64,000 nt of DNA from Bacteroides cellulosilyticus (GCF_020091405.1 NZ_CP081903.1:3286501-3350500); one strand, 5' to 3'. Counted from the stretch's first letter, positions 45,601 through 55,360 are shown. Translations and numbers: made by a program. The notes: generated from the sequence alone by a model not told the origin.

Positions 45601-46081
45601 CTGCACCGTTTACAACTGGTTTTATGGTATAAGTAGCTGCTTTCTTACTTTTATATGTATCCCGATAAAAGGTTCCTGTTGTGGCAGGTACTTCAGCTAC
45701 TTTTTTTCCGTCACGATAGAGGTTGAAAGAAGTGTTTACCGGATCGGAAGAGAGATATCGCCAGGAAACAGCTACTTCTGACTGATTTTCGCGGATAGCT
45801 ACCACACCTCTTCCCAGCTTTTCCTTTTGCAGCTTCGAATAGTCATAAGACGGAGCATCGGTTGCGCTACGAAAGTGGTCGTAGGGCATATGCAGACCGT
45901 CGATGCGTGTGATTTGCTCCTCATAGGTGGGTGTCAGATCCTGCCATTGATAAAGCACATCCGTATCTATTTCTAGCTTATATTGGGGGGCAGGTATGGC
46001 ACTTGATGCTCCAATGACAATCACTGTGGCTACGGCAATCGTTGCGATATTCATCAGGGATTTTAAAAAAGGTTTTTTCAT
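42632..46081 (-). CDS. PL11 rhamnogalacturonan lyase fused to GH105 unsaturated rhamnogalacturonyl hydrolase
   Basis: About 1149 residues from MKKPFLKSLMNIATIA (46081). The frame opens at 46162, but a -7 box at 46142-46149 lies inside it. The N-terminal half (~30-700) is a PL11 eight-bladed propeller with calcium-type DxDGDG loops (IGDVDGNGEYEI, VYDFDGDGRAEI, VGDVDGDGCDEI). The C-terminal ~400 residues are a GH105 (alpha/alpha)6 domain with the active-site WLDDMFMG and HWGRANGWALL. One secreted chain could cut RG-I by elimination and then remove the unsaturated galacturonic end it creates. Confidence 0.93.
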   Translation of the reverse strand: MKKPFLKSLMNIATIAVATVIVIGASSAIPAPQYKLEIDTDVLYQWQDLTPTYEEQITRIDGLHMPYDHFRSATDAPSYDYSKLQKEKLGRGVVAIRENQSEVAVSWRYLSSDPVNTSFNLYRDGKKVAEVPATTGTFYRDTYKSKKAATYTIKPVVNGAETGHIEGSYTLPANAPIGYINIPLDPPTDGITPAGQKYTYIPNDASIGDVDGNGEYEIILKWDPSNAHDNAHDGYTGNVFFDCYRLTGERLWRIDMGRNIRAGAHYTQFMVYDFDGDGRAEIIMKTSDGTIDGQGNIIGDASADYREPGDSTQPTGGDFAKEDPRGKPRQGDPLRNQGRILTGNEYLTVFNGLTGAAMKTIDYIPERGQLEDWGDNRANRSDRFLAAVAYLDGVHPSAVMCRGYYTRAVLAAFDWNGKELKQRWVFDSNTPGNEAYAGQGNHNLRVGDVDGDGCDEIIYGSCAIDNNGKGLYSTGMGHGDAIHLTKFSPTMKGLQVWDCHENKRDGSSFRDAATGKVLFQVKSGTDVGRCMAADIDPTNPGVEMWSWESKGLRNIKGEVINPDIESFSTNMAVWWDGDLLRELLDKNVVSKYDWKAGVCKPLATFTGAVSNSGTKATPCLQGDITGDWREEVLLRTEDNTALRLYVSPIATDYRFHTFLEDPVYRISIATQNVAYNQPTQPGFYFGPDLKGWFRGTGISIYAQKKKEVINDSNTPLHLLQPAYKVPYKELTATEIKTDIDRILRYLEKNTPTRVVSEKTGKVITDYKNLPADAQLERGAFRLASYEWGVTYSAMMAAAKATGDANYMKYVTDRFNFLAEVAPYFRELQEKNGKVDPQMKQILTPHALDDAGAVCAAMIKAQLQDQSLNLYPLIDNYLDFILNKEYRLADGTFARIRPQYNTLWLDDMFMGVPPVAWYSKLAKDNQSNYLAEATRQIFQFAERMWVPEKKLFRHGWVEGMQDHPAFHWGRANGWALLTMTEVLDVMPENYPQRAKLMELFREHVRGLAACQSGEGLWHQLLDRNDSYLETSATAIYVYCIAHAINQGWLDAMAYGPVAQLGWQAVSTQINAEGQVEGTCVGTGMAFDPAFYYYRPVNVYAAHGYGPVIWAGAEMINLLNKQHPKMNDSAIQFYHTEQKTQEPIFSVTDSN

Positions 46082-46141
46082 AATATTTGTTGTTCTTATT
46101 AGTTGCAGAATTACGAGTCTTATTTCTTTTTGATTGGAATA

Positions 46142-46149
46142 CAAAAGTA
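46142..46149 (-). promoter_or_regulatory. -7 box (TACTTTTG) of the PL11-GH105 gene
   Basis: CAAAAGTA at 46142-46149 is a minus-strand TAnnTTTG box, about 60 bases before the chosen start at 46081. With the terminator at 46243-46271 it suggests the enzyme can be transcribed separately from susCD. Confidence 0.55.
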
Positions 46150-46242
46150 CGGCAAAATACACTATTTCCCTATGGAGAAAAGTCCGTTTTCATGTATTTT
46201 TGTTCAATCTGCTATTCTTCACTATGCATAATAAAACAAAAC

Positions 46243-46271
46243 GAGTTCTGGGTATTTACTCCCCAAAACTC
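46243..46271 (-). terminator. Terminator after the susD homologue
   Basis: GAGTTTTGGG and CCCAGAACTC pair (minus strand) and are followed by GTTTTGTTTTATT. Located 24 bases after the susD stop at 46295. Confidence 0.65.
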
Positions 46272-46294
46272 ATTTATCTGTTCTGTGGAATCAA

Positions 46295-48379
46295 TTAATA
46301 ACCGGGATTCTGCAGGGCGTCCTTCTCCTCTTTGCTCAGAGCACTGCCGGATGCATTGGTAATACCATCCAGGAATGATTGTGGAATGGGGCGATAATAG
46401 TGTTTGGATGAATTAAACTCACCGATACCTCTGGATACACCATCATTAAATTTGTGCCAGCGTGTGTCTAATGTTTTGGTACGTGCCAGGTCTTCCCAGC
46501 GAAGCAACTCACCGCAAAGTTCACGAGTACGTTCATTCAATAAGAAACACATCATCTTGTCTGCATTGCTGCTGCAACCTAATTCTGTATAGATAGGTGC
46601 GTCTGCGGAAGAGTTATAAACATCCTCCACACTGCTTAGCGTCATTACACTCTTGGTGGAAGCCGTTGTTTCCTGTCCTTCCATATTATTGGATTCATAG
46701 TAAGTATTGGCTTCAGAATAGATTGCACCGTCAGCAGAATAACCTCCACCTTTGCCGGAGCAATAAGAATTGTTCTTGTATGACTGACCGCCATCTACAT
46801 TTTTGCTGCGATCTTCGCCGGCTGCATAGCCTGCACGTTCACGAAGTTTGTTGATCCATTCGATTGCATTGCTATAATTAGACTCACCTTTACGGATATA
46901 AGCTTCTGCAATCATCAGAACGTCATCGGCCGAACGGGCGATAATGGCGTCGCGTGTACCGAACTGCGAAGCGATCGAGTTACGATATCCATCACGGAAT
47001 TTGGATAAAGCTACAGAACGTTTGTGAGGAATGATACCATAATAGTTACCTGTATAAGAGGATACATTCCAGCTATGAGCTTGGCTTTTGAAATAGCGAA
47101 CATAAGTATGGGTATTACAAATAACACCGTTTTTCAGCACGTTCTGAGTCGGATCATTCACATACGATTCATAACGGGTATCTCCCGGATTATTCACGAT
47201 ATATTTGAGACCCAGCTCACCTGCAACAAAACGTTTATCGCCTTCTTTCGCTCCTGCGGGAGCATATCCGCTGGCAATGTCTTCTTTAGTCCAGGTGGGC
47301 GCACCGTTTGTATCGTTCGCTCCGTAACAGGTGATGAATGATTTCCAGAAGCGAGAGTCGTTTACGCGGTCAAACACCTGCATAGTATATTCGGTTGCAC
47401 TGACATACGAGAATTCACGTCCTCCCGAGATATCACGTTTGGTTCCCGCCATATCTTGATATACGGAAGGATAGTAAAGATGCATTTGATTACCGTAGCG
47501 TCCCCATGTGGATTCGTCATTGGAGAATTGAGCTGCTAAAATAACTTCACTTACTTTTTCATTCGCTCCATTGGGTTCATTATAATCCCACAGTTCTACA
47601 TAGTTAGTGCACAGGGGATGTGCTGCAACTACTTCCTGTCCGTATTTGATGACAGCATCAAGGTCAGCTGATACATAACTGCTGTTCCAGCCGCTATACA
47701 ATTCCGAAGCACGGAATAAATGGGCTTTTGCCAGGAAATGTGCGGCGGCATATTTCGTGATGCGCCCTGTAGCTTCCCCTTTTTGAGGCAATAATCTATA
47801 TGCCTCTTCCAGGTCTGCTATAATTTGAGCATAGATTTCTTCTTCACTGTTGCGTGTAAAGTAAGTCTCTGCACTGGTTGAAGGAGTCAGTTTCAAGGGG
47901 ACTCCTCCGAATTGCTTTACCAATTCAAAATATGCATAGGCTCTTAAGAAATAACCTTCTCCCAAGCGGGTATTGTAAGTTGCACTACTCTGATTATAGT
48001 ATTGCGGCATATTGCTGATAATGATATTTGCCGGTTCTACTAGTCCATAATAATTATCCCACATCGGTTGGTTGGCTCCGTTCTCAGAAGAATTTAAGTC
48101 CTGGCTATAGTGATTCCATGCCGGCATGGTGTTGTTGGCATCTGTAAATTCGTCTACACCCATGTTATGGCATTCAATAGCCCAGATGTAGTTGAATTTG
48201 AATTTCAGTTTCTGATAAGCACCTGTCACCAATTCGTCCAGACCTTCCTGCGTCTTGAAACGGTCTGTGCTGTATTGGGTCTTTAAATCTTCATCCAAAA
48301 AAGATTCGCTGCATGAAGTCATTGAACCGCCTATCACACTGGCTAATGCGGCTGCAAATAATATTTTGTTTAATTTCAT
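46295..48379 (-). CDS. SusD/RagB family outer-membrane glycan-binding lipoprotein
   Basis: 694 residues. Lipoprotein signal ending TSC (C near residue 23) followed by SESFLDEDLK, the usual SusD start. TPR-like helices hold YNTRLGEGYFLRAYAYFELVKQFGGVPL and RITKYAAAHFLAKAHLFRAS. The C-terminus has INKLRERAGY, LLNERTRELCGELLRWEDLARTKTL and HYYRPIPQSFLDG. It caps the SusC channel and binds the oligosaccharide at the surface. It lies 26 bases after the susC homologue. Confidence 0.96.
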   Translation of the reverse strand: MKLNKILFAAALASVIGGSMTSCSESFLDEDLKTQYSTDRFKTQEGLDELVTGAYQKLKFKFNYIWAIECHNMGVDEFTDANNTMPAWNHYSQDLNSSENGANQPMWDNYYGLVEPANIIISNMPQYYNQSSATYNTRLGEGYFLRAYAYFELVKQFGGVPLKLTPSTSAETYFTRNSEEEIYAQIIADLEEAYRLLPQKGEATGRITKYAAAHFLAKAHLFRASELYSGWNSSYVSADLDAVIKYGQEVVAAHPLCTNYVELWDYNEPNGANEKVSEVILAAQFSNDESTWGRYGNQMHLYYPSVYQDMAGTKRDISGGREFSYVSATEYTMQVFDRVNDSRFWKSFITCYGANDTNGAPTWTKEDIASGYAPAGAKEGDKRFVAGELGLKYIVNNPGDTRYESYVNDPTQNVLKNGVICNTHTYVRYFKSQAHSWNVSSYTGNYYGIIPHKRSVALSKFRDGYRNSIASQFGTRDAIIARSADDVLMIAEAYIRKGESNYSNAIEWINKLRERAGYAAGEDRSKNVDGGQSYKNNSYCSGKGGGYSADGAIYSEANTYYESNNMEGQETTASTKSVMTLSSVEDVYNSSADAPIYTELGCSSNADKMMCFLLNERTRELCGELLRWEDLARTKTLDTRWHKFNDGVSRGIGEFNSSKHYYRPIPQSFLDGITNASGSALSKEEKDALQNPGY

Positions 48380-48405
48380 AATGTTCTTTCTTTTTTAATG
48401 GTTTG

Positions 48406-51400
48406 TTAGAATCCGATGTTAACACCAATTACAAAACTCTTGATTGTGGTAGGCGAACCGAATGTCTTCTTATTGTTGTCATAGTTCATTAAATCTGTAT
48501 CCAGCCAGTCACAAGCCTTGTAAATGGAGAATGGATTCATGGCCTGTACATATACCTTCAAATTGCTGAGTCCTGTGTTCTTCAGCTGTTTCGTTGTGAA
48601 GTTATAGCCTAATGAAATATTACGGACTTTGATGTAAGATCCATCCTGATAGCCCATAGAAGAACTGTAGGTATCGGCGGCTTCACCGTTTGATCCCGGA
48701 GAATAATATTCTGCGTTTTCGTTGGTGCCTGCTACCCAGTAATCAATTTTACGTTGCATGTAGCGTCCATCCAAGGTGAGTGAACCTTGCGGTACATCAA
48801 ATCCCCAACGTGAAAGAATGAAGACCGACAGTTCGAAGTTCTTGTAATTGAATGTGTTAGTCCAGCCTGCTGTCCAGCGAGGACGTACGTGACCTACAAT
48901 CTGACGGTCGTTGGTTGCATCAATCTTATCATCATTATTGAGGTCTTTTACTTTGATCTGACCGGGTTTGCGGCCATATACGGCTGCTTCTTCCGCTTCC
49001 GAAGTTTTCCAGATACCATCATACACGTAATCATAATATACACCGATTTCTTCTCCGACGAACCAGTTGTTATTTACGTCTTCAGTTCTGCCGTTGGACA
49101 GTTCATCAATCTTGTTTCTATCCATTGACCAGGTTACGGTACTGTTCCAGGTAAAATCTTTAGTTTCAACAGGAACGGCATTTACCTGTAAGTCGATACC
49201 CCAACCGGAAGTTTTACCGACGTTGGCATAAGTAGAAGTATAACCCGTCAGTGAAGGTATGGACATGGCCAGCAACAAATCATTGGTTTTAGTCTTGTAA
49301 GCGTCAATACTACCGCTCAGTCTGTTATTGAAGAAGCCATAGTCAATACCCAGGTTGTACTGCGTTGTTCTTTCCCATCCCAGCTCGGAGTTGGCCATCT
49401 TGGCGGGATCTTTGGCAGAAGGATCTGAAGGAACATAACCCAGGGAGGAGTCTGTCTGTCCCCAGTTGTAATACAAACCGGTGATGGCACCTTTGGTAGC
49501 ATAAGCATCAATTGCAGCATTTCCGGTTACACCGACACCGAAACGGAGTTTTAATTGACTGAGCCAGTTAATGTCTTTCATGAAGTCTTCCTGATCAATA
49601 CGCCATGCCAAAGCTGCAGAGGGGAAACTGGCCCATTTGTGTCCCGGAGCCAACTGTGAGGCACCATCCCAACGCATGGAAGCTGTCAACAGATATTTAT
49701 CTTTGAAACCATAGTTCACGCGGACCATATAAGATGCCATCTGAGTTTCAGTCAGTCCTGTACCAAAGGAACTCAGAGTACCGGCAGTACTCAAATTGTA
49801 CCATAACTCATCGGCGGAAGCAACGTTAGTGGCTCTCATATCGCCCATTTCGTAGTGGTATGCTGAAGCTGATTGCATTAATGTCAGACCTAAATTATGG
49901 TGTTCGGCAAATCTCTTATTATAATAAATCAGGTTGTCCAATGTCCATGAACGCTTCTGTTCGTTTTTGTACTGGGCACCGTTGTTACCATCACCATTGA
50001 TACCTCCGGCGGCATTTGCAATTCCTAACGTATAGTATTGGAATTCAGGACCGAACTGGAGTCTGTACGAAAGACCTTCCAGCGGCTCCCATATTTTCCC
50101 GAAATCAACCTGGGCATACATACTGGCGTTTGCACGGAAAGTACGGCGTTGGTTGGTGTTGTAGTCCAATTCCCGAATCGGATTGATGATGTTTACATCA
50201 CCATTAGGATTACGAATGTAGTCACCGTTTGAATCATAAGGCACAGTCCAGGGGAGCATACTTCTTAAAGCATTGTAAAGGTCGCCCGAACCGGTTACTG
50301 ATTTGGAGAAATTGTAACCGTAATCCTGATCCGAATAAGAAGCATTGATTGAAGTTCCCATTTTGAAGAAATCTATCGGATTAATGTCAAATGAGGTCTT
50401 CAGGGTATAGCGTTCGTAAGCCTGTCCCGGTTGTGTACCTTTCTGGTTTAAATAACCGAATGAGGCATATCCCTGGAATTTTTCTGAACCGCCTGATGCA
50501 CTTAAAGTATGTTCGTGAGTGATACCGGTTTGCTTTCCGTTGGCTGCCCAGTCATAGGAACCGACTTTTGAAGCATCATAAGTTCCGTTTGACCATGCTT
50601 GCTCAATATTTGCCCATGAAGCGGCGACGCTGCCGAAAATAGCTTTATCAGCTGCATAATCGGGAGTTGCAGAAGCATAAGAACCCATGTTATACTTGGC
50701 AGTACGTGCATAGTCCAACCATTCTGCCGCACTCATCATTTCGGTTACATCATGCAACGTCTCAAAAGTGACTGTACCGGAATAGTTCAGCGTCACTTTT
50801 CCTTGTTTACCTTTCTTGGTAGTCACGAGGATTACGCCATTTGCACCGCGGGAACCATAAATGGCAGTTGCAGAAGCATCTTTCAGAATGTCGATAGCTT
50901 CAATATCCGAAGGATTGATGTTTTCGATGCCGCCGGTTTGGATAATCATACCGTCAACAACATACAAAGGACCTTGCTCCGCATCGATAGAACGTACACC
51001 GCGGATATTGATACCACCGACTTCACCCGGACGTTGGCTGGATGTGATGTCCACACCGGCAGTTTTTCCCTGCATTCCTTCCAGCGCATTCTTGACAGGC
51101 ATCGCTTTCAGTTCTTTTTCGCCTACGCGAGCCATAGCACCGGTTACGTCACTCTTCTTCTGAACGCCGTAACCTACTACTACAACCTCATCCAGCATGG
51201 CATTATCTTCCTGTAATGTCACTTGTAAATTCGTTTTCCCGGCAATGGAAATCTCCTGATCTTGATAGCCTATGAAAGAAATTGAGATAGTACCTTTATC
51301 CGGTACGTTGGAAAGAGTAAACCTGCCGTCCAGATCAGTGATAATTCCGTTAGTAGTACCTTTCACTACAACATTAGCACCGATGATCGGTTCTCCGGTT

Positions 51401-51537
51401 TGGTCAACCACAGTGCCCGAAACTGTTTTGCTTTGCGCATAAGCCCCTATAGCCAATACTGAAAACAAAGCGATGAGGAACAGCCGCTGGAGTTTACCCG
51501 TGCGACCAAACAAGCTTAAATTCTTGCTGTTTTTCAT
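48406..51537 (-). CDS. SusC/RagA family TonB-linked outer-membrane transporter
   Basis: 1043 residues. Signal peptide (ends IGAYAQ), CarboxypepD_reg domain (VSGTVVDQTGEPIIGANV, NGIITDLDGRFTLS), TonB box region LDEVVVVGYGVQKK, plug (GVRSIDAEQGPLYVVDGM, DASATAIYGSRGANGVI) and a 22-strand barrel ending FVIGVNIGF. It imports RG-I oligosaccharides with the SusD partner. A minus -7 box (TATATTTG) lies at 51620-51627. Confidence 0.97.
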   Translation of the reverse strand: MKNSKNLSLFGRTGKLQRLFLIALFSVLAIGAYAQSKTVSGTVVDQTGEPIIGANVVVKGTTNGIITDLDGRFTLSNVPDKGTISISFIGYQDQEISIAGKTNLQVTLQEDNAMLDEVVVVGYGVQKKSDVTGAMARVGEKELKAMPVKNALEGMQGKTAGVDITSSQRPGEVGGINIRGVRSIDAEQGPLYVVDGMIIQTGGIENINPSDIEAIDILKDASATAIYGSRGANGVILVTTKKGKQGKVTLNYSGTVTFETLHDVTEMMSAAEWLDYARTAKYNMGSYASATPDYAADKAIFGSVAASWANIEQAWSNGTYDASKVGSYDWAANGKQTGITHEHTLSASGGSEKFQGYASFGYLNQKGTQPGQAYERYTLKTSFDINPIDFFKMGTSINASYSDQDYGYNFSKSVTGSGDLYNALRSMLPWTVPYDSNGDYIRNPNGDVNIINPIRELDYNTNQRRTFRANASMYAQVDFGKIWEPLEGLSYRLQFGPEFQYYTLGIANAAGGINGDGNNGAQYKNEQKRSWTLDNLIYYNKRFAEHHNLGLTLMQSASAYHYEMGDMRATNVASADELWYNLSTAGTLSSFGTGLTETQMASYMVRVNYGFKDKYLLTASMRWDGASQLAPGHKWASFPSAALAWRIDQEDFMKDINWLSQLKLRFGVGVTGNAAIDAYATKGAITGLYYNWGQTDSSLGYVPSDPSAKDPAKMANSELGWERTTQYNLGIDYGFFNNRLSGSIDAYKTKTNDLLLAMSIPSLTGYTSTYANVGKTSGWGIDLQVNAVPVETKDFTWNSTVTWSMDRNKIDELSNGRTEDVNNNWFVGEEIGVYYDYVYDGIWKTSEAEEAAVYGRKPGQIKVKDLNNDDKIDATNDRQIVGHVRPRWTAGWTNTFNYKNFELSVFILSRWGFDVPQGSLTLDGRYMQRKIDYWVAGTNENAEYYSPGSNGEAADTYSSSMGYQDGSYIKVRNISLGYNFTTKQLKNTGLSNLKVYVQAMNPFSIYKACDWLDTDLMNYDNNKKTFGSPTTIKSFVIGVNIGF

Positions 51538-51935
51538 ACTTTAATTATTAAGTTAAACAAAAGTTAGTTTTCTATTCTCTCAGGAGATTCCCAGGTCTCC
51601 TTGCTGTGAAAAAGTGTTGCAAATATACATGTATGGGGTAGAAAAGGGAATGTAGGATTGTGTCAAAGCATGGAAAATTCCGTCTTTCTGACTTGAAAAT
51701 TATGTCAATACTCATGGCTAAAATCAAAATGAATAGTCCCAATGGCATTTTAATTATTCCGGGCTTTCATGCTAGTAATGTTGGTGATAGGCACGTGAAT
51801 ATATAGCTCTATAGACTGCAATACTTAATAAATCTAAATGTTTTAACCTTTATGCACACTTCTTTCTTATTTATTGCTTCCTTTAGGCAAATAATTGTCT
51901 TTTAAAGGCATTCTTTTTTTTAATCTTAATATTTT
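51538..51935. promoter_or_regulatory. Divergent control region between susC and the DUF4249 operon
   Basis: About 400 AT-rich bases. CAAATATA at 51620-51627 is a minus-strand TATATTTG box 83 bases upstream of susC. I see no clear plus-strand -7 box for the gene at 51936 and no repeat or open frame. HTCS binding sites would be expected here but I cannot identify one by eye. Confidence 0.4.
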
Positions 51936-52625
51936 ATGGATATTCGAAAGGTATATTTACTTATCCTGTTATGCACATTCTGTATCTTGTCTCCGGTGTA
52001 TACACAGCAGCCTCTTTCTGATGAATTCAGGAAAGCGGCAGGAGATTATGCAGCGCTTTATACCAGTAAAGTAGAAGTGGGCTATAGTCCATATCTCTAT
52101 ATAAACCATCCTTATTGGGATACGGATGAGCTTAAGAAAGGAGCGGTTTGCTATGGCGGATTAGTGTATACCGACCTGCAACTTCGATATGATACTTTTA
52201 AGAAGCAATTGATCGTAATTACTCCCGAAAAACGAATACTCCTCCAGGTTGACATGAGGAAAGTAGACTATTTCATTATCGGAGATAAAAAGTTTGTGCC
52301 GCATAACGATACTTTTGCTGCAATCCTATATGATAGTCCGCAAATGCGATTGACTCAGTATGTTCAGTGCAAAATGGGGACGCCTGTTGAGAAAGGACGG
52401 ATCAGCTATAGACAGTTCGAAAAGCCTGCACGTTTTGTTTTGTCTAAAGATGGGGTGGACTATACTGTGACTTCCCGTTCCAGTTTTCTGAAACTCTTTC
52501 CGGCTTATAAGAAACAATTGAAGAAGTATGCAAAAGAAGAGCAATTGAGTTTTAATACGCTCTTTCGTGCAGAGTCGTTGACTGAGCTAACAAGACATGC
52601 AGATTCTCTAATTAATAAGAAATAG
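51936..52625 (+). CDS. Secreted hypothetical protein of the DUF4249 operon
   Basis: 229 residues. Signal peptide MDIRKVYLLILLCTFCILSPV ending TQQP. The mature chain is beta-rich (GGLVYTDLQLRYDTFKKQLIVI, YFIIGDKKFVP) with a basic, helical C-terminus (KLFPAYKKQLKKYAKEEQ). I recognise no family. It is two bases from the TonB receptor start, so a periplasmic or surface partner of that receptor is likely. Confidence 0.65.
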   Translation: MDIRKVYLLILLCTFCILSPVYTQQPLSDEFRKAAGDYAALYTSKVEVGYSPYLYINHPYWDTDELKKGAVCYGGLVYTDLQLRYDTFKKQLIVITPEKRILLQVDMRKVDYFIIGDKKFVPHNDTFAAILYDSPQMRLTQYVQCKMGTPVEKGRISYRQFEKPARFVLSKDGVDYTVTSRSSFLKLFPAYKKQLKKYAKEEQLSFNTLFRAESLTELTRHADSLINKK

Positions 52626-52627
52626 TT

Positions 52628-55360
52628 ATGACAATATATAAAATAAGGTATATAGCAGCCATTCTGTTTATTATATCCCCTTTCGTGGCATTTGCACAGC
52701 AGCAGGCAGGAGATAGTATTTCTATTTTTGAACTGATAGATGCCGTTGAGAAAAACACTTCGTGCCGCATCTATACGACGATTGCAGAGCCGTTTAAAGT
52801 GAAAAAGGCTGAGACCTTAAAACCTACTGCCGAGAGTCTGCGACAAGCATTGACTGCAACGCGTTATAAAGTTACTGTCTATGGCAACCAGATTTTCGTT
52901 CTGCCCGAAGTTTTTTTATCTACTACTCTTACACCGATTCTAAAAGGGGAGCAGATGAAGGAAGAAGAACAAGCCTCTTCTTTTATTCCTGTCGTAAAAT
53001 CTTCTTCGGAGAATAAGGTTTATGAGATAGGGAACAGATATAAGCCTTCTTCGGAAGAGATGGTGGTGCTGACCGGAAAAGTAACGGATTTCAAGTCCGG
53101 ACAGAATCTGGAAGGCATTAACATCGTTCACCGGGAACCGTGGGTTGCCACAGCTACCGACCGTCAGGGGAATTTTACCATTAAGCTTCCCGTCGGATAT
53201 AATACCATTGAAATCAATGGATTGAATATAAAGGAAACACGCCGGCAGTTCATGGTGTATGGAGAGGGAGCTACCCACATAGAACTGGAAGAAGAAAACC
53301 ATTTGCTGGATGAGGTTCTCATCGTCTCCGGACGTGTGCAGAATGTAAGGAGCACTCAGTTGGGAATGGAGAAGTTCCAGCCCAGTTTACTGAAGAACAT
53401 TCCTACAGCTATGGGTGAGGTGGATCTGCTGAAGATGCTTCAAACTCTTCCGGGTATCAAAACAGTAGGCGAGGCATCCAGTGGCTATAATGTGCGCGGA
53501 AGTGCCGCCGACCAGAATCTGTTGTTGCTGAATAATGGAACTATTTATAATCCGAATCACTTATTCGGTTTTTTCACTGCCTTTAATTCGGACATGATAA
53601 AGGATGCGGAACTTTATAAAAGCAGTATTCCCAGCCAGTATGGAGGGCGCATTGCATCCGTGCTGAATATAACAAGCAAAGAGGCGAGCAAGGAAAAGTT
53701 TACGGGTTCGGCGGGCATCGGACTTGTCACCAGTAAGCTGAATCTTGAAATACCGATCATTAAAGAGAAGACTTCACTGCTTTTGAGCGGACGTACCACA
53801 TACTCGGACTGGATTATGAAGATACTGCCCGAAAAGAGTGGTTACCGTGATGGTAAAGCCGGATTTTACGATTTGGGAGGCGTATTCTCGCATACATTGA
53901 ATGAGCGTAATAAACTAAATATATACGGCTATTACAGCCATGACCGTTTCGCTTTTAACGATAACCAGAAATACGCTTACAACAATATGAACTTCTCTGC
54001 AAACTGGAGAAGCATATTCTCTGAGAAACTGACGGCAAATTTCTCTTTCGGTTATGATCATTATGATTACCGGAATGATGAATCGGTAGAAGAGGCGGCA
54101 GCCGCGCGCTTGTCATTTGCTATCAACCAATGGTTTGGAAAGGCTGATTTTAGTTACAAACTGGATAATAACCATACCTTGAACTTTGGACTCATGAGCC
54201 AGTTCTATAATATTAACTCAGGGACTTATGAACCACTGCATGAAAGTTCACTGGTGAAATGGGATCAGCTTCAAAAGGACAAAGCGCTGGAAAGTGCCAT
54301 TTATATTGGGGATCAATGGGAGATAACCCCTAAGCTGTCCGTAAATGCGGGTATACGCTATTCCATGTTCAATCTTTTGGGGCCGCGCACGTATTATACT
54401 TATCAGGATGGCATGCTTCCTTCTTCCACCACCGTTGTTGACTCAGTATCAGTGGGTAGCGGAAAAGTGGTTAAGACTTATCAGGGACCGGAGTTCAGAC
54501 TGTCCGCCCGCTATGCTTTCAATGATGACTTCTCCGTAAAAGCTGGTTTCAACACCATGCGGCAGTATATTCATAAAGTATCGAATACTACCATTATGTC
54601 GCCTACGGATACCTGGAAGCTGAGTGATACGAATATTAAGCCCCAAAATGGCTGGCAGCTGGCCGCAGGAGCATATTATAATACACCCGGCCAGGTACTG
54701 GAGTTGTCGGTGGAAGGGTACTATAAGAAGCTGAACGATTATCTGGATTATCGCAGTTCGGCCAAGCTGATCATGAACCATCATCTGGAAACGGATGTGA
54801 TTAATACGGAAGGATATGCCTATGGCGTTGAATTTCAGGTAAAGAAGCCGTCCGGCAAGTTGAACGGATGGGCCAGTTATACGTATTCGCGTACTTTCCT
54901 GCGTCAGAATGACCCGCGCATAGCCCGTCCGGTCAATGGCGGAGACTGGTATCCGACGGAGTATGACAAACCGCATGACTTCAAGTTGGTGGGAAACTAT
55001 AAGTTTACCCGTCGTTACAGTGTGTCTTTCAATATGGATTATAGTACGGGACGTCCTACTACAATTCCCGCCGGACAATATTACGACCAGGGATTGCAAT
55101 CCATGCAGGTGTACTACACGGACCGTAACAGTTACCGGGTTCCCGATTACTTCCGTCTTGATCTTGCTTTCAATATAGAGCCGAGCCATCATCTGACTCT
55201 GCTGACGCATAGTTCTATTTCCTTCGGTGTCTACAACCTGACCGGAAGGAAGAATGTTTATTCCATTTATTATGTATCTGAGAATGGTAGTGTGCAGGGA
55301 TATAAGATGTCCATTTTCGGCGCTCCTATTCCTTTTATTACTTATAACATAAAATTCTAA
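52628..55360 (+). CDS. TonB-dependent receptor with N-terminal STN-like and carboxypeptidase-regulatory domains
   Basis: 910 residues. Signal peptide ends AFAQQQ. Residues ~25-115 resemble the STN/secretin signalling domain (SIFELIDAVEKNTSCRIYTT). Residues ~148-235 form a CarboxypepD_reg-like fold (LTGKVTDFKSGQNLEGINIV). A plug follows (AMGEVDLLKMLQTLPGIKTV, YNVRGSAADQNLLLLNN) and a barrel ends FITYNIKF. It is not SusC-type and pairs with DUF4249, not SusD. The substrate is unknown; the setting suggests a pectin-derived ligand, but that is context only. Confidence 0.9.
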   Translation: MTIYKIRYIAAILFIISPFVAFAQQQAGDSISIFELIDAVEKNTSCRIYTTIAEPFKVKKAETLKPTAESLRQALTATRYKVTVYGNQIFVLPEVFLSTTLTPILKGEQMKEEEQASSFIPVVKSSSENKVYEIGNRYKPSSEEMVVLTGKVTDFKSGQNLEGINIVHREPWVATATDRQGNFTIKLPVGYNTIEINGLNIKETRRQFMVYGEGATHIELEEENHLLDEVLIVSGRVQNVRSTQLGMEKFQPSLLKNIPTAMGEVDLLKMLQTLPGIKTVGEASSGYNVRGSAADQNLLLLNNGTIYNPNHLFGFFTAFNSDMIKDAELYKSSIPSQYGGRIASVLNITSKEASKEKFTGSAGIGLVTSKLNLEIPIIKEKTSLLLSGRTTYSDWIMKILPEKSGYRDGKAGFYDLGGVFSHTLNERNKLNIYGYYSHDRFAFNDNQKYAYNNMNFSANWRSIFSEKLTANFSFGYDHYDYRNDESVEEAAAARLSFAINQWFGKADFSYKLDNNHTLNFGLMSQFYNINSGTYEPLHESSLVKWDQLQKDKALESAIYIGDQWEITPKLSVNAGIRYSMFNLLGPRTYYTYQDGMLPSSTTVVDSVSVGSGKVVKTYQGPEFRLSARYAFNDDFSVKAGFNTMRQYIHKVSNTTIMSPTDTWKLSDTNIKPQNGWQLAAGAYYNTPGQVLELSVEGYYKKLNDYLDYRSSAKLIMNHHLETDVINTEGYAYGVEFQVKKPSGKLNGWASYTYSRTFLRQNDPRIARPVNGGDWYPTEYDKPHDFKLVGNYKFTRRYSVSFNMDYSTGRPTTIPAGQYYDQGLQSMQVYYTDRNSYRVPDYFRLDLAFNIEPSHHLTLLTHSSISFGVYNLTGRKNVYSIYYVSENGSVQGYKMSIFGAPIPFITYNIKF

